Shown here piece after piece: positions 1 through 8,400 of a stretch of DNA of 16,481 nt. The first letter of the stretch is position 1, and every line of letters begins with the position of its first letter. The DNA is taken from the NCBI GenBank assembly GCA_017302195.1, contig JAFLEG010000021.1:1-16481 (forward strand), given 5' to 3'. The notes below the pieces were generated by a model. That model saw only the letters and a list, made by a program, of their open reading frames with translations. It was not told the origin of the DNA and did no database searches. The position numbers and the translations under genes were made by a program. Origin of the DNA: Verrucomicrobiota bacterium. GTDB taxonomy: Bacteria; Verrucomicrobiota; Verrucomicrobiia; Limisphaerales; UBA9464.

Positions 1-1
1 C

Positions 2-2338
2 GTCCTCGCTGCGCAGGAACTGATGGCCGAATTTCGCAAGGTGCATCAGTTCAACGCTCCGGAGGAGTCGCTGGCGTTGGCGAGGAACGCCCTCGTCCAG
101 AAGACCGCCCCGCGGGCTCAATCCGAGAAACTCCTTTTTGATGAAGGCGATGACGATATCGATTCGCACCACTTCGTGCTGTCGAGGCTTCCGGCGTTGG
201 TGAAACCGGTGGCCCTCTGGCACGATGCACACCGGGAAGCCGCATTGGATTTCTTGTGGCAGCTTAGCGAAAAGGAACCGAACGGGACATTCGACCCAGG
301 AACGAACCATCCGTGGTCCACGATTGCTGAAGTCGTCCAGTTCACGCCTCAGAAGTCAGTGCACGTCACGGCCGCGGCATTGGCGTGGATTGCCCGACTG
401 GTGCGGCGGCCGTCTGTCCGGGCGCGGATCGAATCCAACCGACACTTCCTTGGCACGCTGCTTGGCCCGTGCTTTGCGCGCCTCGTGGAGTTTAGCGAGT
501 GGCAGGGTCGCACAATCCGTCGGTGGAGGGTGCCGGTAAACATGGAGACGACCGCGCCAATTCGGGCTCATGCCGGGGAGATTCTCGCGGAGTTGATTGA
601 ACAGGATTCGTGGCGGCTGGCGTTGGATGCGGTACGGGCACTGGGCACGGCCGTGCTTCGGATATCCGTTTCCGAGGCGGACTCGGTCCGGGACGTGGAG
701 GCCTTCCGCACCCTCTGGCGACCGGAGCGCGAGGCGGCGTTGGCCTTGTTGTTCAGGGCTCTGGCCCGACACACCCACCCGATGGTGCGCTTCACCGTTC
801 GGCAAATGCTTCAGCCTGCCGCTGTCCATGAGGACGATGAGGAATTCCGTGGCAAGGTCCGTGAGGCGCTGGCGACCGTTCCGGAGGATCTGGAGCTGCG
901 ATTGCTCATTATCATCAACTCAGACGGCTGTCTGGAATTTGGGGAGGAATTGGGAACCACGCATGCGGGCGCCAATCAGACGACAGAGGAGCGTTGGCAA
1001 AGGTACATCGGTGATGTCGTGGACGAGTTCCTCCTGGCCCATGCCGACTCGGGAGCGGCGGCTGATCATCTCGAACGAGTGGCCACCATGAGCCTTGAAG
1101 CCGGCCACACGCCCCATTTTGGCGAGTTGCTCCCGATGCTAGCCCGGCGGAACCCAGATCGGGCGATGGCCCTGGTACGGACCTTCCTCGACCCGGCGCG
1201 CACCTTGCGCATCACCGGGCTTTGGCACCAACTGCTTTTCGGCCTGTCAGACCGCAGGAATGCGGTCTGGCCACTCCTCCAACAGGCCGCTTCGGACCCG
1301 CGCGCGGAGATCCGGCGCGGTGTGGTGGATTTCCTGGCCCATCGGGATCCGAAGGAGATGGTGCTGACCGTTGACGAACAGCATCTGTTGGAACAGATGG
1401 CCACCCAAGCGTCGGCTGACGAGGTGATGCTCTTCGTGCGGTTGGTACACCGCGTCGGCGAGTCCTGCGCCGAGTGGGGCTTCCGCTTGCTGGAGAGATT
1501 CCGCCTGAGCGAGGTGCCGCCCCACCTCAATGGTGAGGTGCTCGCTGCCCTCAATCCTTACAAAGTCCGGCAGGCTGTCCCGCCGGAATCCACCGTGCGC
1601 CATATCCTAACGGCGCTGATCCCGGCGCCGGAGATCGAGGTGGACCATCACTGTGGCGGGTTTGATCGTGCGCGAACGCTCTATCCACGGGCTGTCTATG
1701 ACTTCGTGCTGCAGCGGATCGCTCACCACGAACGTCTAGGACCCACCACGCACTACCAAGCCGTGCCTCGCGGGCACTTCGGTCGCCTCCAGATTCCCGG
1801 CCTGGAGCATGCGCCGGAGTTTCCCGCCATCTGTGATTTTCTCTGGAAGAAGGCAAGCCATCCTCCGCAAGACCACACGCGGCGTGATTGGCGCGAACTC
1901 TTTCAGGGCATCGCACTCGACCAGACGCCGTTCTGGCTGCCCGGGCTGATCGGGGAGGTCAACGCTGCTCCGTCGCTGGACGCACTACGGGATCGGATGG
2001 AACTGGTTCATTTCGGCGGCTCGCTGGTGATCTTTCACTTTCCCGAGTTGACCGCGGTCGCGTTGCAGCGCGCCGAGGACCTCGAAGGCGTCCAGGGGCG
2101 GGAGAAGATCCAGACTTCACTTCATCACATCACCGGGCCATCCGTTCGCGGCTACACCAACGGTGAACTGAACAAGGACGGCGACTACGTGGAAGCTGCA
2201 GCGATCAAGGCGGCGTCAGCTCATTCCACCGATCCGATTCTGGGACCTTTCTTCCGCTGGATCGCGGACGTGGAGAAGCACGAACGCGAGGAGCAGCGAC
2301 GCAGGAATGCGGCGGAGATGGCCGCCCTGGACGAATGA
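2..2338 (+). CDS. C-terminal part of a large helical-repeat (HEAT-like) protein, 5' end outside window
   Basis: I do not recognise a named family. The first in-window ATG is at 23 (771 codons to the TGA), but the frame is open back to base 2 with plausible residues (VLAAQEL before the Met), and no ribosome binding site precedes the ATG, so the true start is probably upstream. The protein is soluble, with no signal peptide or membrane segment, and is rich in Leu/Ala/Arg/Glu helices that repeat about every 35-45 residues, as in HEAT- or TPR-type scaffolds. Examples are residues 205-275 (including HPMVRFTVRQML) and 370-440 (including DPRAEIRRGVVDFLAHRDP), numbered from ATG 23. The C-terminus is a charged helix (EKHEREEQRRR). 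No NTPase, nuclease or protease motif is visible in the part present. Long C-terminal helical repeats of this kind are typical of STAND-type NTPases, some of them antiphage, but that is inference. It converges on the VOC gene with 22 nt between stops. Confidence 0.8.
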   Translation, partial: VLAAQELMAEFRKVHQFNAPEESLALARNALVQKTAPRAQSEKLLFDEGDDDIDSHHFVLSRLPALVKPVALWHDAHREAALDFLWQLSEKEPNGTFDPGTNHPWSTIAEVVQFTPQKSVHVTAAALAWIARLVRRPSVRARIESNRHFLGTLLGPCFARLVEFSEWQGRTIRRWRVPVNMETTAPIRAHAGEILAELIEQDSWRLALDAVRALGTAVLRISVSEADSVRDVEAFRTLWRPEREAALALLFRALARHTHPMVRFTVRQMLQPAAVHEDDEEFRGKVREALATVPEDLELRLLIIINSDGCLEFGEELGTTHAGANQTTEERWQRYIGDVVDEFLLAHADSGAAADHLERVATMSLEAGHTPHFGELLPMLARRNPDRAMALVRTFLDPARTLRITGLWHQLLFGLSDRRNAVWPLLQQAASDPRAEIRRGVVDFLAHRDPKEMVLTVDEQHLLEQMATQASADEVMLFVRLVHRVGESCAEWGFRLLERFRLSEVPPHLNGEVLAALNPYKVRQAVPPESTVRHILTALIPAPEIEVDHHCGGFDRARTLYPRAVYDFVLQRIAHHERLGPTTHYQAVPRGHFGRLQIPGLEHAPEFPAICDFLWKKASHPPQDHTRRDWRELFQGIALDQTPFWLPGLIGEVNAAPSLDALRDRMELVHFGGSLVIFHFPELTAVALQRAEDLEGVQGREKIQTSLHHITGPSVRGYTNGELNKDGDYVEAAAIKAASAHSTDPILGPFFRWIADVEKHEREEQRRRNAAEMAALDE

Positions 2339-2360
2339 AAATATTCGTCGCGACTGGCTC

Positions 2361-2825
2361 TCACCCATTCTCCGACGGCTTCCTGGGGACGGCCGCATTC
2401 CAGCGCCGCTGCATTTCTTCGGGACTGACCTCCTCAACTTTCTGTGAAAGCAGCCACTCGTGCCCGAACGGATCGCGCAGACGGCCGTCGCGGTGTCCGT
2501 AAAACTGGGTGGTGAGCGGCACCACGACCTCCGCACCGGCGGCCACCGCCCGGGTGAAGGCCGCATCCACATCGTCGCACATCACGAGGAATTTGGCGGA
2601 CACGCCTCCCAGGGTTCCCGGCGTTTTGTTGTACTGCGGGTATTCGTCGGAAAGCATGAGGAGCGCGCCGTTGATGGTGATCTCGGCGTGCCCGATCTTT
2701 CCGCTTGCCGGATCGATGAGACGGTAACGTTCCACGGCGCCAAAGGCCTGTTGGTAGAAGGCGATGGCCTGTGCGCCATTGCTGACGGCGATCGCGGGGG
2801 CGAGGGAAGGATAGTCGAGACGCAT
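2361..2825 (-). CDS. VOC-family (PhnB/glyoxalase-like) protein
   Basis: A 154-residue vicinal-oxygen-chelate protein of the PhnB-like subgroup. These small cytoplasmic proteins form a paired beta-alpha-beta-beta-beta fold and include glyoxalases, extradiol dioxygenases and antibiotic-binding proteins; most PhnB-like members have no assigned substrate. Visible family features are the N-terminal strand and helix (LAPAIAVSNGAQAIAFYQQAFGA, residues 8-30), the strand with HAEITINGALLMLSDE (46-61), the second-module entry AKFLVMCDDVDAAFTRAVAAGAE (77-99) and the signature RLRDPFGHEWLLSQ (115-128). The tail VSPEEMQRRW (133-142) is also common in this subgroup. Length matches the family. The ATG start at 2825 places the first strand correctly; no strong Shine-Dalgarno is seen. 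It stands alone, convergent with the repeat protein and divergent from the serine hydrolase. The substrate cannot be read from the sequence. Confidence 0.9.
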   Translation of the reverse strand: MRLDYPSLAPAIAVSNGAQAIAFYQQAFGAVERYRLIDPASGKIGHAEITINGALLMLSDEYPQYNKTPGTLGGVSAKFLVMCDDVDAAFTRAVAAGAEVVVPLTTQFYGHRDGRLRDPFGHEWLLSQKVEEVSPEEMQRRWNAAVPRKPSENG

Positions 2826-2892
2826 GGGTTCAGCTTAGGAGCCTGTCTGAAAAATCCAATGGATCCTCTTTGGAGAAAGGAGCCCGGCAGGG

Positions 2893-2910
2893 TCACAAGG
2901 GACAGGACAT
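2893..2910. repeat. 18-bp direct repeat, copy 1
   Basis: The sequence tcacaagggacaggacat occurs here and, identically, at 4133-4150. In this copy it lies in the loop between short inverted arms, GGCAG (2886-2890) and CTGCC (2915-2919), so it could form a stem-loop. Such dispersed units resemble REP or IS200/Y1-transposase-associated repeats, but no transposase is present in the window, so that link is only an inference. Confidence 0.7.
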
Positions 2911-2969
2911 TTCACTGCCCTGAGGATCGGCATTGCGCGGCACGCGATGGGTCGCTTTTCTGACCTGAC

Positions 2970-4130
2970 ATGCGGCGACGACACTTCATGCGCCTCGGCA
3001 CTGGAGCCGTCTGGACTGCAGTCGCGCGTGGCCAGGTCCCGCAACCACCCCGGCGGGCTGTCGGCGCTTCCCCGTCGTCTCCCGACATTGACCAGATCGT
3101 CCGCCTGCTTCCCGGTCTGCTCCGCGAAACGAACGTCTCAGGCGCCGCGCTTGGAATCCTCAGCGGGGGACGCCTGGCCTGGCAGGGTGGCTTTGGTTTC
3201 AAGGACGCCGCATCGCGCGAACCCGTGGATGTCCACACCGCGTTCGAGGCCGCCTCCGTGAGCAAGACCGTCTTCGCCTACGCCGCGCTGAAGCTCTGCG
3301 AACGCGGCACCCTGGCGCTCGATAAACCTCTCACTGCCTACACCCGGACCCGGTTCGCCGCCGACGACACCCGACTCAACCGGGTCACCGCGCGCCACGC
3401 GCTTTCGCACACCACCGGATTTCCCGAATGGCGCGCCTCCCCGTCGCTCAAGTTTGAAGCCGCCCCCGGCGAACGCTTCCGCTATTCCGGCGAGGGATAT
3501 TTCTATCTCCAGTCGGTGATGACCGAGGTCGCCGGCCGCACCTTCCCGTCACCATGCGGCCGATACGAAGGGGATCTCGAAGTCTGCGCCACCGATTTTG
3601 ACGCCTGCATGCAGCGATGGCTGCTCGGCCCGCTCGGCATGACCGCGAGCGGATTCCTGTGGCGGGAGTCGTTTGAGCGCAGCATGGCGCGTCCGCACGG
3701 GGCCGACGGCCGACCGCTGCCCAACAAGAAGCCCAATGCGGCCGATATCGCCCGCTATGGCGCCGTCGGCGAGCTTCGCACCACCGTCTCCGACTATGCG
3801 AAGTTTCTGCTGGCAGTGCTCAATCCTCCCGGGGGGGATTCCTTTCTCGGAACCGCGATGCGTGATGAAATGATCCGTCCGCAAACGAAGCTCGATCCTG
3901 ACGGAAAAATCGACGGCGCTGACTCCTGGGCGCTGGGCTGGGCCGTACAACAACGTCCCACCGGACACGTGATACTGCACTCTGGTGGCCAAGCCGGCTT
4001 CCGCTCGCTGACCATGGCGTCCGTCGAGCGCAAGGCGGGCTTTGTGATTTTCACCAACAGCGACAACGGCGGCCGTGTTTGCAACGACCCCGGTCTCGCA
4101 ACACTGCTGATGCCTCTGCTTGCCGGGTAG
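2970..4130 (+). CDS. Exported serine hydrolase, class C beta-lactamase-related
   Basis: A 386-residue member of the serine beta-lactamase-like superfamily (AmpC/esterase EstB/D-aminopeptidase type). The catalytic S-x-x-K is SVSK with Ser96 and Lys99; the second motif Y-x-N is replaced by YSG at 172-174 (Tyr172 retained, Asn replaced by Gly); the third triad is HSGG at 337-340, the form usual in esterase/peptidase members instead of KTG. HALSHTTGFPEW (143-154) and PLGM (221-224) are typical family blocks. The N-terminus has a twin-arginine-like sequence (RRRHFMRLG, residues 2-10) followed by a short hydrophobic stretch, so Tat export is likely. ATG 2970 is chosen because it supplies this signal. 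Members act on peptidoglycan peptides, esters or beta-lactams; the substrate is unknown here. A direct repeat lies just upstream and another three bases after the stop, bracketing the gene. Confidence 0.92.
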   Translation: MRRRHFMRLGTGAVWTAVARGQVPQPPRRAVGASPSSPDIDQIVRLLPGLLRETNVSGAALGILSGGRLAWQGGFGFKDAASREPVDVHTAFEAASVSKTVFAYAALKLCERGTLALDKPLTAYTRTRFAADDTRLNRVTARHALSHTTGFPEWRASPSLKFEAAPGERFRYSGEGYFYLQSVMTEVAGRTFPSPCGRYEGDLEVCATDFDACMQRWLLGPLGMTASGFLWRESFERSMARPHGADGRPLPNKKPNAADIARYGAVGELRTTVSDYAKFLLAVLNPPGGDSFLGTAMRDEMIRPQTKLDPDGKIDGADSWALGWAVQQRPTGHVILHSGGQAGFRSLTMASVERKAGFVIFTNSDNGGRVCNDPGLATLLMPLLAG

Positions 4131-4132
4131 GA

Positions 4133-4150
4133 TCACAAGGGACAGGACAT
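4133..4150. repeat. 18-bp direct repeat, copy 2
   Basis: Identical in sequence and orientation to the copy at 2893-2910, starting 2 nt after the stop codon of the serine hydrolase. Both copies are preceded by a similar CCGG(C/G)(A/T)(A/G)G(G) stretch. The two copies are 1,240 bp apart and enclose one gene. Confidence 0.7.
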
Positions 4151-4365
4151 CCATCAGCCCGCCACCCGAGTGGCCTGGACTTGATCAAGGACCGCAGCAT
4201 GGCGTCCCTGGCGTCCCTCCCTTCCCATGGTGGACCCGCAACACGCTCCACTCGCATCTCAATCCGGAGCACGACGCGGCGGCGACAACGGCGATGGACG
4301 AACGCGTTGACGGGACGGCGATGGTTGCCGTTGCCTCGAGAAGCCATGCTCCCTAACCTTCGGAC

Positions 4366-4620
4366 ATGATTGCAACCAGCTATCGGTACATCGTGCGGAA
4401 GGCCGGAGTCCGCAGCGGTCATGCCATCGTCGAGGGTAGCCGGCTCGGGGTCCATGACGTCGTGGCCATGATTCGAACCGGGTGTTCCGTGGACGAGGTG
4501 GTGCAGGCCTTTCCCACCCTGACACGCGCCCAAGTTTACGAGTGCCTCGCGTACTACGAGGATCACCAGGCCGAATTGGAGCCTCTGATTGCCGGACAGA
4601 CCGCCCGCTTGGACGCATGA
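4366..4620 (+). CDS. DUF433 family antitoxin-like protein
   Basis: An 84-residue DUF433 protein. The family is a small winged-helix/VapB-like fold, usually the first gene of a type II toxin-antitoxin pair whose second gene is a DUF5615 PIN-like toxin. The family pattern is clear: IVRKAGVRSGHAIVEGSRLGV (residues 9-29), then VHDVVAMIRTGCSVDEVVQAFPTLTRAQVYECLAYYEDH, equivalent to the usual 'G.P.i.GTRI.V..ll.ll..G.s.eeil..yP.Lt.edv..al.Y'. Length is normal. The stop codon overlaps an ATG (ATGA at 4617-4620), the coupling expected for a downstream toxin, but the frame entered there stops after 26 codons and shows nothing like a PIN/DUF5615 N-terminus (MRLLADENF type). The antitoxin is therefore apparently orphaned. 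DUF433 proteins can also exist alone as regulators. Confidence 0.88.
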   Translation: MIATSYRYIVRKAGVRSGHAIVEGSRLGVHDVVAMIRTGCSVDEVVQAFPTLTRAQVYECLAYYEDHQAELEPLIAGQTARLDA

Positions 4621-4633
4621 ATCGCAACGGTGG

Positions 4634-4650
4634 CCTGAACGCTGGTCAGG
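4634..4650. terminator. Weak stem-loop between convergent genes
   Basis: CCTGA (4634-4638) and TCAGG (4646-4650) can pair around a 7-nt loop between the convergent DUF433 and small membrane-protein genes; the second arm includes the stop codon of the leftward gene. There is no T-run, so this is at best a weak terminator. Confidence 0.2.
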
Positions 4651-5056
4651 TCAAATTACCGTCTTCCAGGTACTCAATCTCCGAGATGCGAATGTAAATC
4701 GTGCGGCCATCCGGCAATCGAGCCATGAGCAACTGCTTAAAATCGTACGGTGCTTCGGTGTGAGTGGAGCAATATCCAAGCAGGATCGCGCCCTCAATCA
4801 CGGTCTTCGACTTCAAATGTATCCGAACGGATTTGTCCCTGAGGTCGCTGATGTGGATGGCCTTGGTGAGCGCGAGCCGGTCGCCGTTCACTCGCCGGTC
4901 GACCGGCGTCCAGAGCGTCCAAAAGATCCGCAGCGCGGCAATTGAACTAACAATCAACCCCACTGTGACGATGACTGGCAGGTGCTCGCTCACAACGTCC
5001 ATGGCCGCCAACGCAAAGCCGGCCGTCGTCGAAACGTTCGGCACGAACGACGTCAT
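4646..5056 (-). CDS. Small membrane-anchored protein with beta-rich C-terminal domain, unknown function
   Basis: A 136-residue protein with no family I can name. One transmembrane segment (about residues 25-48, HLPVIVTVGLIVSSIAAL onwards) is followed by a basic juxtamembrane region (TPVDRRVNGDRLALTKA) and a C-terminal part of about 70 residues rich in alternating hydrophobic strands: LRDKSVRIHLKSKTVIEG, AILLGYC, LLMARLPDGRTIYIRISEIEYLED. The order (strand, G-containing turn, long strands, final ...IRISEIEYLE) is reminiscent of a small SH3/Sm-like barrel, which is inference. The start at 5056 is well supported by GAGGAG ending five bases upstream of the ATG on the minus strand, the clearest Shine-Dalgarno in the window. 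GC content here is visibly lower (about 53-57% in sampled 60-mers) than in the following cytochrome/DUF1501 unit. It converges on the DUF433 gene. Confidence 0.75.
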   Translation of the reverse strand: MTSFVPNVSTTAGFALAAMDVVSEHLPVIVTVGLIVSSIAALRIFWTLWTPVDRRVNGDRLALTKAIHISDLRDKSVRIHLKSKTVIEGAILLGYCSTHTEAPYDFKQLLMARLPDGRTIYIRISEIEYLEDGNLT

Positions 5057-5472
5057 CGGACTCCTCGTTGTTCTGGTTAGTGCAGCCTATCGTTCGCCTC
5101 TTGAACGTACACGAATATTTCCCCACCCGAACCGCCAGACTCTCCTGCTGAATGGGCCGAAGGGGTGCCAGGCCGGTCATGTGCACCGAGGTGGACAGCG
5201 CATTCAGCGCAACCGGCGCGAGGGTGGGAGGCACCAGCACCTCATCCCTGACGTTCTCATTGCCACCCACGCCCGCGCGCAGACTCACGGTCTGGCCGCA
5301 CCCAATCGCGGCTACGTCCGTCGCTGCTTTCCAGATCTTCGCTGCCGGTTTCCTGACGAAAGAGGCCCTCATCGGAGGAGACGAACCGGAACCGACCGCG
5401 AAGTATTGCAAAGGGCGGCTTCGACCGAATGGAAACTGGCGGGAGGCGTCGGATTGATGTCCTCTTTGGGCA
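5057..5472. other. Intergenic region, no confident gene
   Basis: These 416 bases separate two divergent genes and should hold both promoters, though I cannot pick convincing -35/-10 boxes. A leftward frame stays open from an ATG at 5411 down to 4947 (154 codons) and a rightward one from 5152 to 5457 (101 codons), but neither resembles a known protein, the leftward one overlaps the well-supported start of the 4646-5056 gene by 110 bases, and neither has a clear ribosome binding site. I treat both as chance frames, with the leftward one as the better candidate for a decayed gene. Confidence 0.5.
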
Positions 5473-8400
5473 ATGTCGGTTCACTGCCTCCTCATTCTCC
5501 GCCGGATCGGCCCTGCGGTGCTGTTGGCCTGGAGCCTCGGCGCCGCGGAGGCGCCCGATTTTGAGCGGGATATTCGGCCGCTGCTGGCGGAGCGCTGCCT
5601 GTCCTGCCATGGGGAGAAGAAGCAGGAATCGGGGCTCCGCCTGGACCGGCGCGATGCGGCCCTCGGCGGGGGAGACCATGGGCCGCTGCTGCAGGCCGGA
5701 CAGCCTGACGCCTCCGTGCTGATCCAGGTGGTCTCCGGACGGCATGCCGAGGTGGCCCGGATGCCGAAGAAGGGGGAGGCGTTGACCGATGCCGAGATTG
5801 CGCGGCTGCGGGACTGGATCCAGTCGGGCGCCGTCTGGCCTGCGGATCCGGCGACGGCGGCCGTCGGACCGGATCCGCGCTCGCACTGGGCCTTCCAGCC
5901 GGTGCGGCGCCCGGCCGTCCCGATCGTCGTCCCCGAGGGGCCGAGCTTTGTGCTTCGAAATCCGGTGGACCATTTCGTCCTGGCGGCGCTCCAGGCGCAG
6001 AAGATGCCCCCTTCACCGGAAGCGGACCGGACCACCCTCCTGCGGCGGCTGAGTCTCGACCTGACCGGCTTGCCTCCCTCCGAGGATGACGTGGACTCCT
6101 TCCTGGCCGACGACTCCGCGGATGCCTACCGCCGGGCGGTGGAACGTCTGCTGGAGTCACCGCATTACGGGGAGAAATGGGCGCGCCACTGGCTGGATGC
6201 CGCCCGCTACGCCGACTCCAACGGATTTGAAAAGGACCGCACCCGCTCCCTCTGGCCCTGGCGCGACTGGGTGATCCACGCCCTCAATACCGACCAGCCC
6301 TTCGACACCTTTACCCGCGACCAACTGGCGGGTGACCTCCTGCCGGATCCCACGCCCGAACAGCGTATCGCCACCGGGTTCCTCCGCAATTCCATGATCA
6401 ACATGGAGGGCGGCATCGAGCCCGAGAAGTTCCGGGTGGAGAGCATCGTGGATCGCGTGGACGCCGTGGGCCGCACCTGGCTCGGTCTCACCGTGGCCTG
6501 CGCCCAGTGTCACAACCACAAGTTCGACCCGATCTCCCAGAAGGAATACTACCAGTTCTATGACTTCCTGAACCAGGACGTCGAACCGCGGATGGAAGTG
6601 CCGGACAAGGTGGTCCGCAGGCAGCGGCTGGCCATCGAGGCGCGGGCCCGCGCCATCGAGGAACAGGCGGCGGGCGATCCGGCGGTTATGGCGCGCTTTG
6701 AGGCCTGGCTGCACGGCCTGGCCGCCCCGGGCCCGCAGTGGCAGGCGCTGGATCCGCAGGAATGGCACTCGACCCCGATGAAGTTCGAGAAGCAAGAGGA
6801 CTTCTCCCTGCTCGCCGGGGGCGACATCTACAGCACCAGCGTGCTGCGGGTGTGGGTGGACGTGCCGGAGACGAACTACACCGGCTTTCGCCTGGAGCTG
6901 CTCAACCACGGCAACCTGCCCTTTGGAGGTCCGGGACTGGACGGCAAGGGGGACTTCCTGATCGGGGAGTTTCTCGTCGAGGCTACGCCCCTGCGCGAGC
7001 TTCAGAAGCTGTCGCCCGGCGATACCAACACCCCGGCAGCCCAACCGGTAACCTTCCGGAAGGTGCTGGCCGATGCGGAAGTGCCAGGCCATCCGGCCAC
7101 CGCGATGACCGACGGCGTGGTGACCAACGGTGGCTGGTCATCCGCGCTCACCCGTGGACGCCGCAACGACGAACGTCGGGCGGTCTTCGAGGCGACGGAG
7201 CCCTTTGGGTTTGCCGGGGGCACGCGGCTGCTGATCACCGTCCACTCCAAGCCCAAGGACGGCTTGCAGGCCAGCGACGAGCACCTGTCCAACTTCGTTC
7301 CGGGCCGGCTGCGGCTCAGTGTCACCCGCGACGGCGGACCGCTGTCCGTGGATCCCCTCAACGCCCGGCAGCGCTCCTGGATCAGCCGGGACCGGACGGC
7401 GCTCACCGCGGTCCAGCGCGGGGAACTGTTCCGCGTCTTCCTGTTTCAGGATCCCGCCCTCGCCGAAGCGGCACGCGCCTGGGATGAGGCCTGGAAGGAC
7501 TGGCCGGCGGCCGAGGTGACCACCCTGGTGCTGGCACCGCGGGATCCGCCGCGCGCCACCCGGATCTTCAAGCGCGGCGAGTGGCAGAAGCCCGGTGCGG
7601 CGGTGACGGCCGATGTGCCCGCGGTGCTCAATCCCTTTCCAGCAAATGCGCCGCGCAACCGCCTCGGCTTCGCGGCCTGGCTGACGCATCCGGACAATCC
7701 CCTGACCGCCCGCGTGATGGTCAACCGGGTCTGGCAGCAGTATTTCGGCGCCGGACTGGTGGCCACGCCCGAGGACTTCGGAACCCGCGCCGAACGCCCG
7801 ACGCATCCGGAGCTGCTCGACTGGCTCGCCGCCGAGTTCATGTATCCGGAGCTGCCTGATCCGGCCACCGGACAACCCGCGCGCCCCTGGAGCCTGAAGC
7901 ACCTCCACCGCGTGATCACCGGCTCCTCGACTTATCGCCAGGCCTCGCGCCTGACGCCCGAAGGGCTGGAGCACGATCCGTATAACCGTCTTCTGGGACG
8001 CGGCGCCCGGGTGCGGGTGGATGCCGAAGCGGTGCAGGACATCGCCCTCAAGGCCAGCGGACTGCTCTCGCCCAAGGTGGGCGGACCCAGTGTGTTTCCG
8101 CCGCTGCCCGACGGCGTGATGTCCCTGGCCTACGGTCCCATTGCCTGGAACGTGAGCGAGGGCGACGACCGCTATCGCCGGGCGATGTACACCTTCTGGA
8201 AGCGCAGCGTGCCGTATCCGGTCCTGCTCACCTTCGACGCCCCGCCTGCGGAGCAGAGCTGCGTGCGGCGCAACCGGTCCAACACCCCGCTGCAGGCGCT
8301 GACCACGCTCAACGATCCGACCTTCGTCCAGGCCGCCCGGTGGCTCGCCTGGCGTGCCCTGTCGGTGTCCTTTGCCGACGACGAACGCGTCCGGTGGGCG

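Noticed and set aside
4764..5564. 266-codon rightward frame across the intergenic region
   Set aside because: Antisense to the small membrane-protein gene, runs into the cytochrome gene, and has no protein-like features.
6157..7092. 311-codon leftward open frame opposite the DUF1549 region
   Set aside because: Antisense shadow of the cytochrome gene with no recognisable motif or ribosome binding site.
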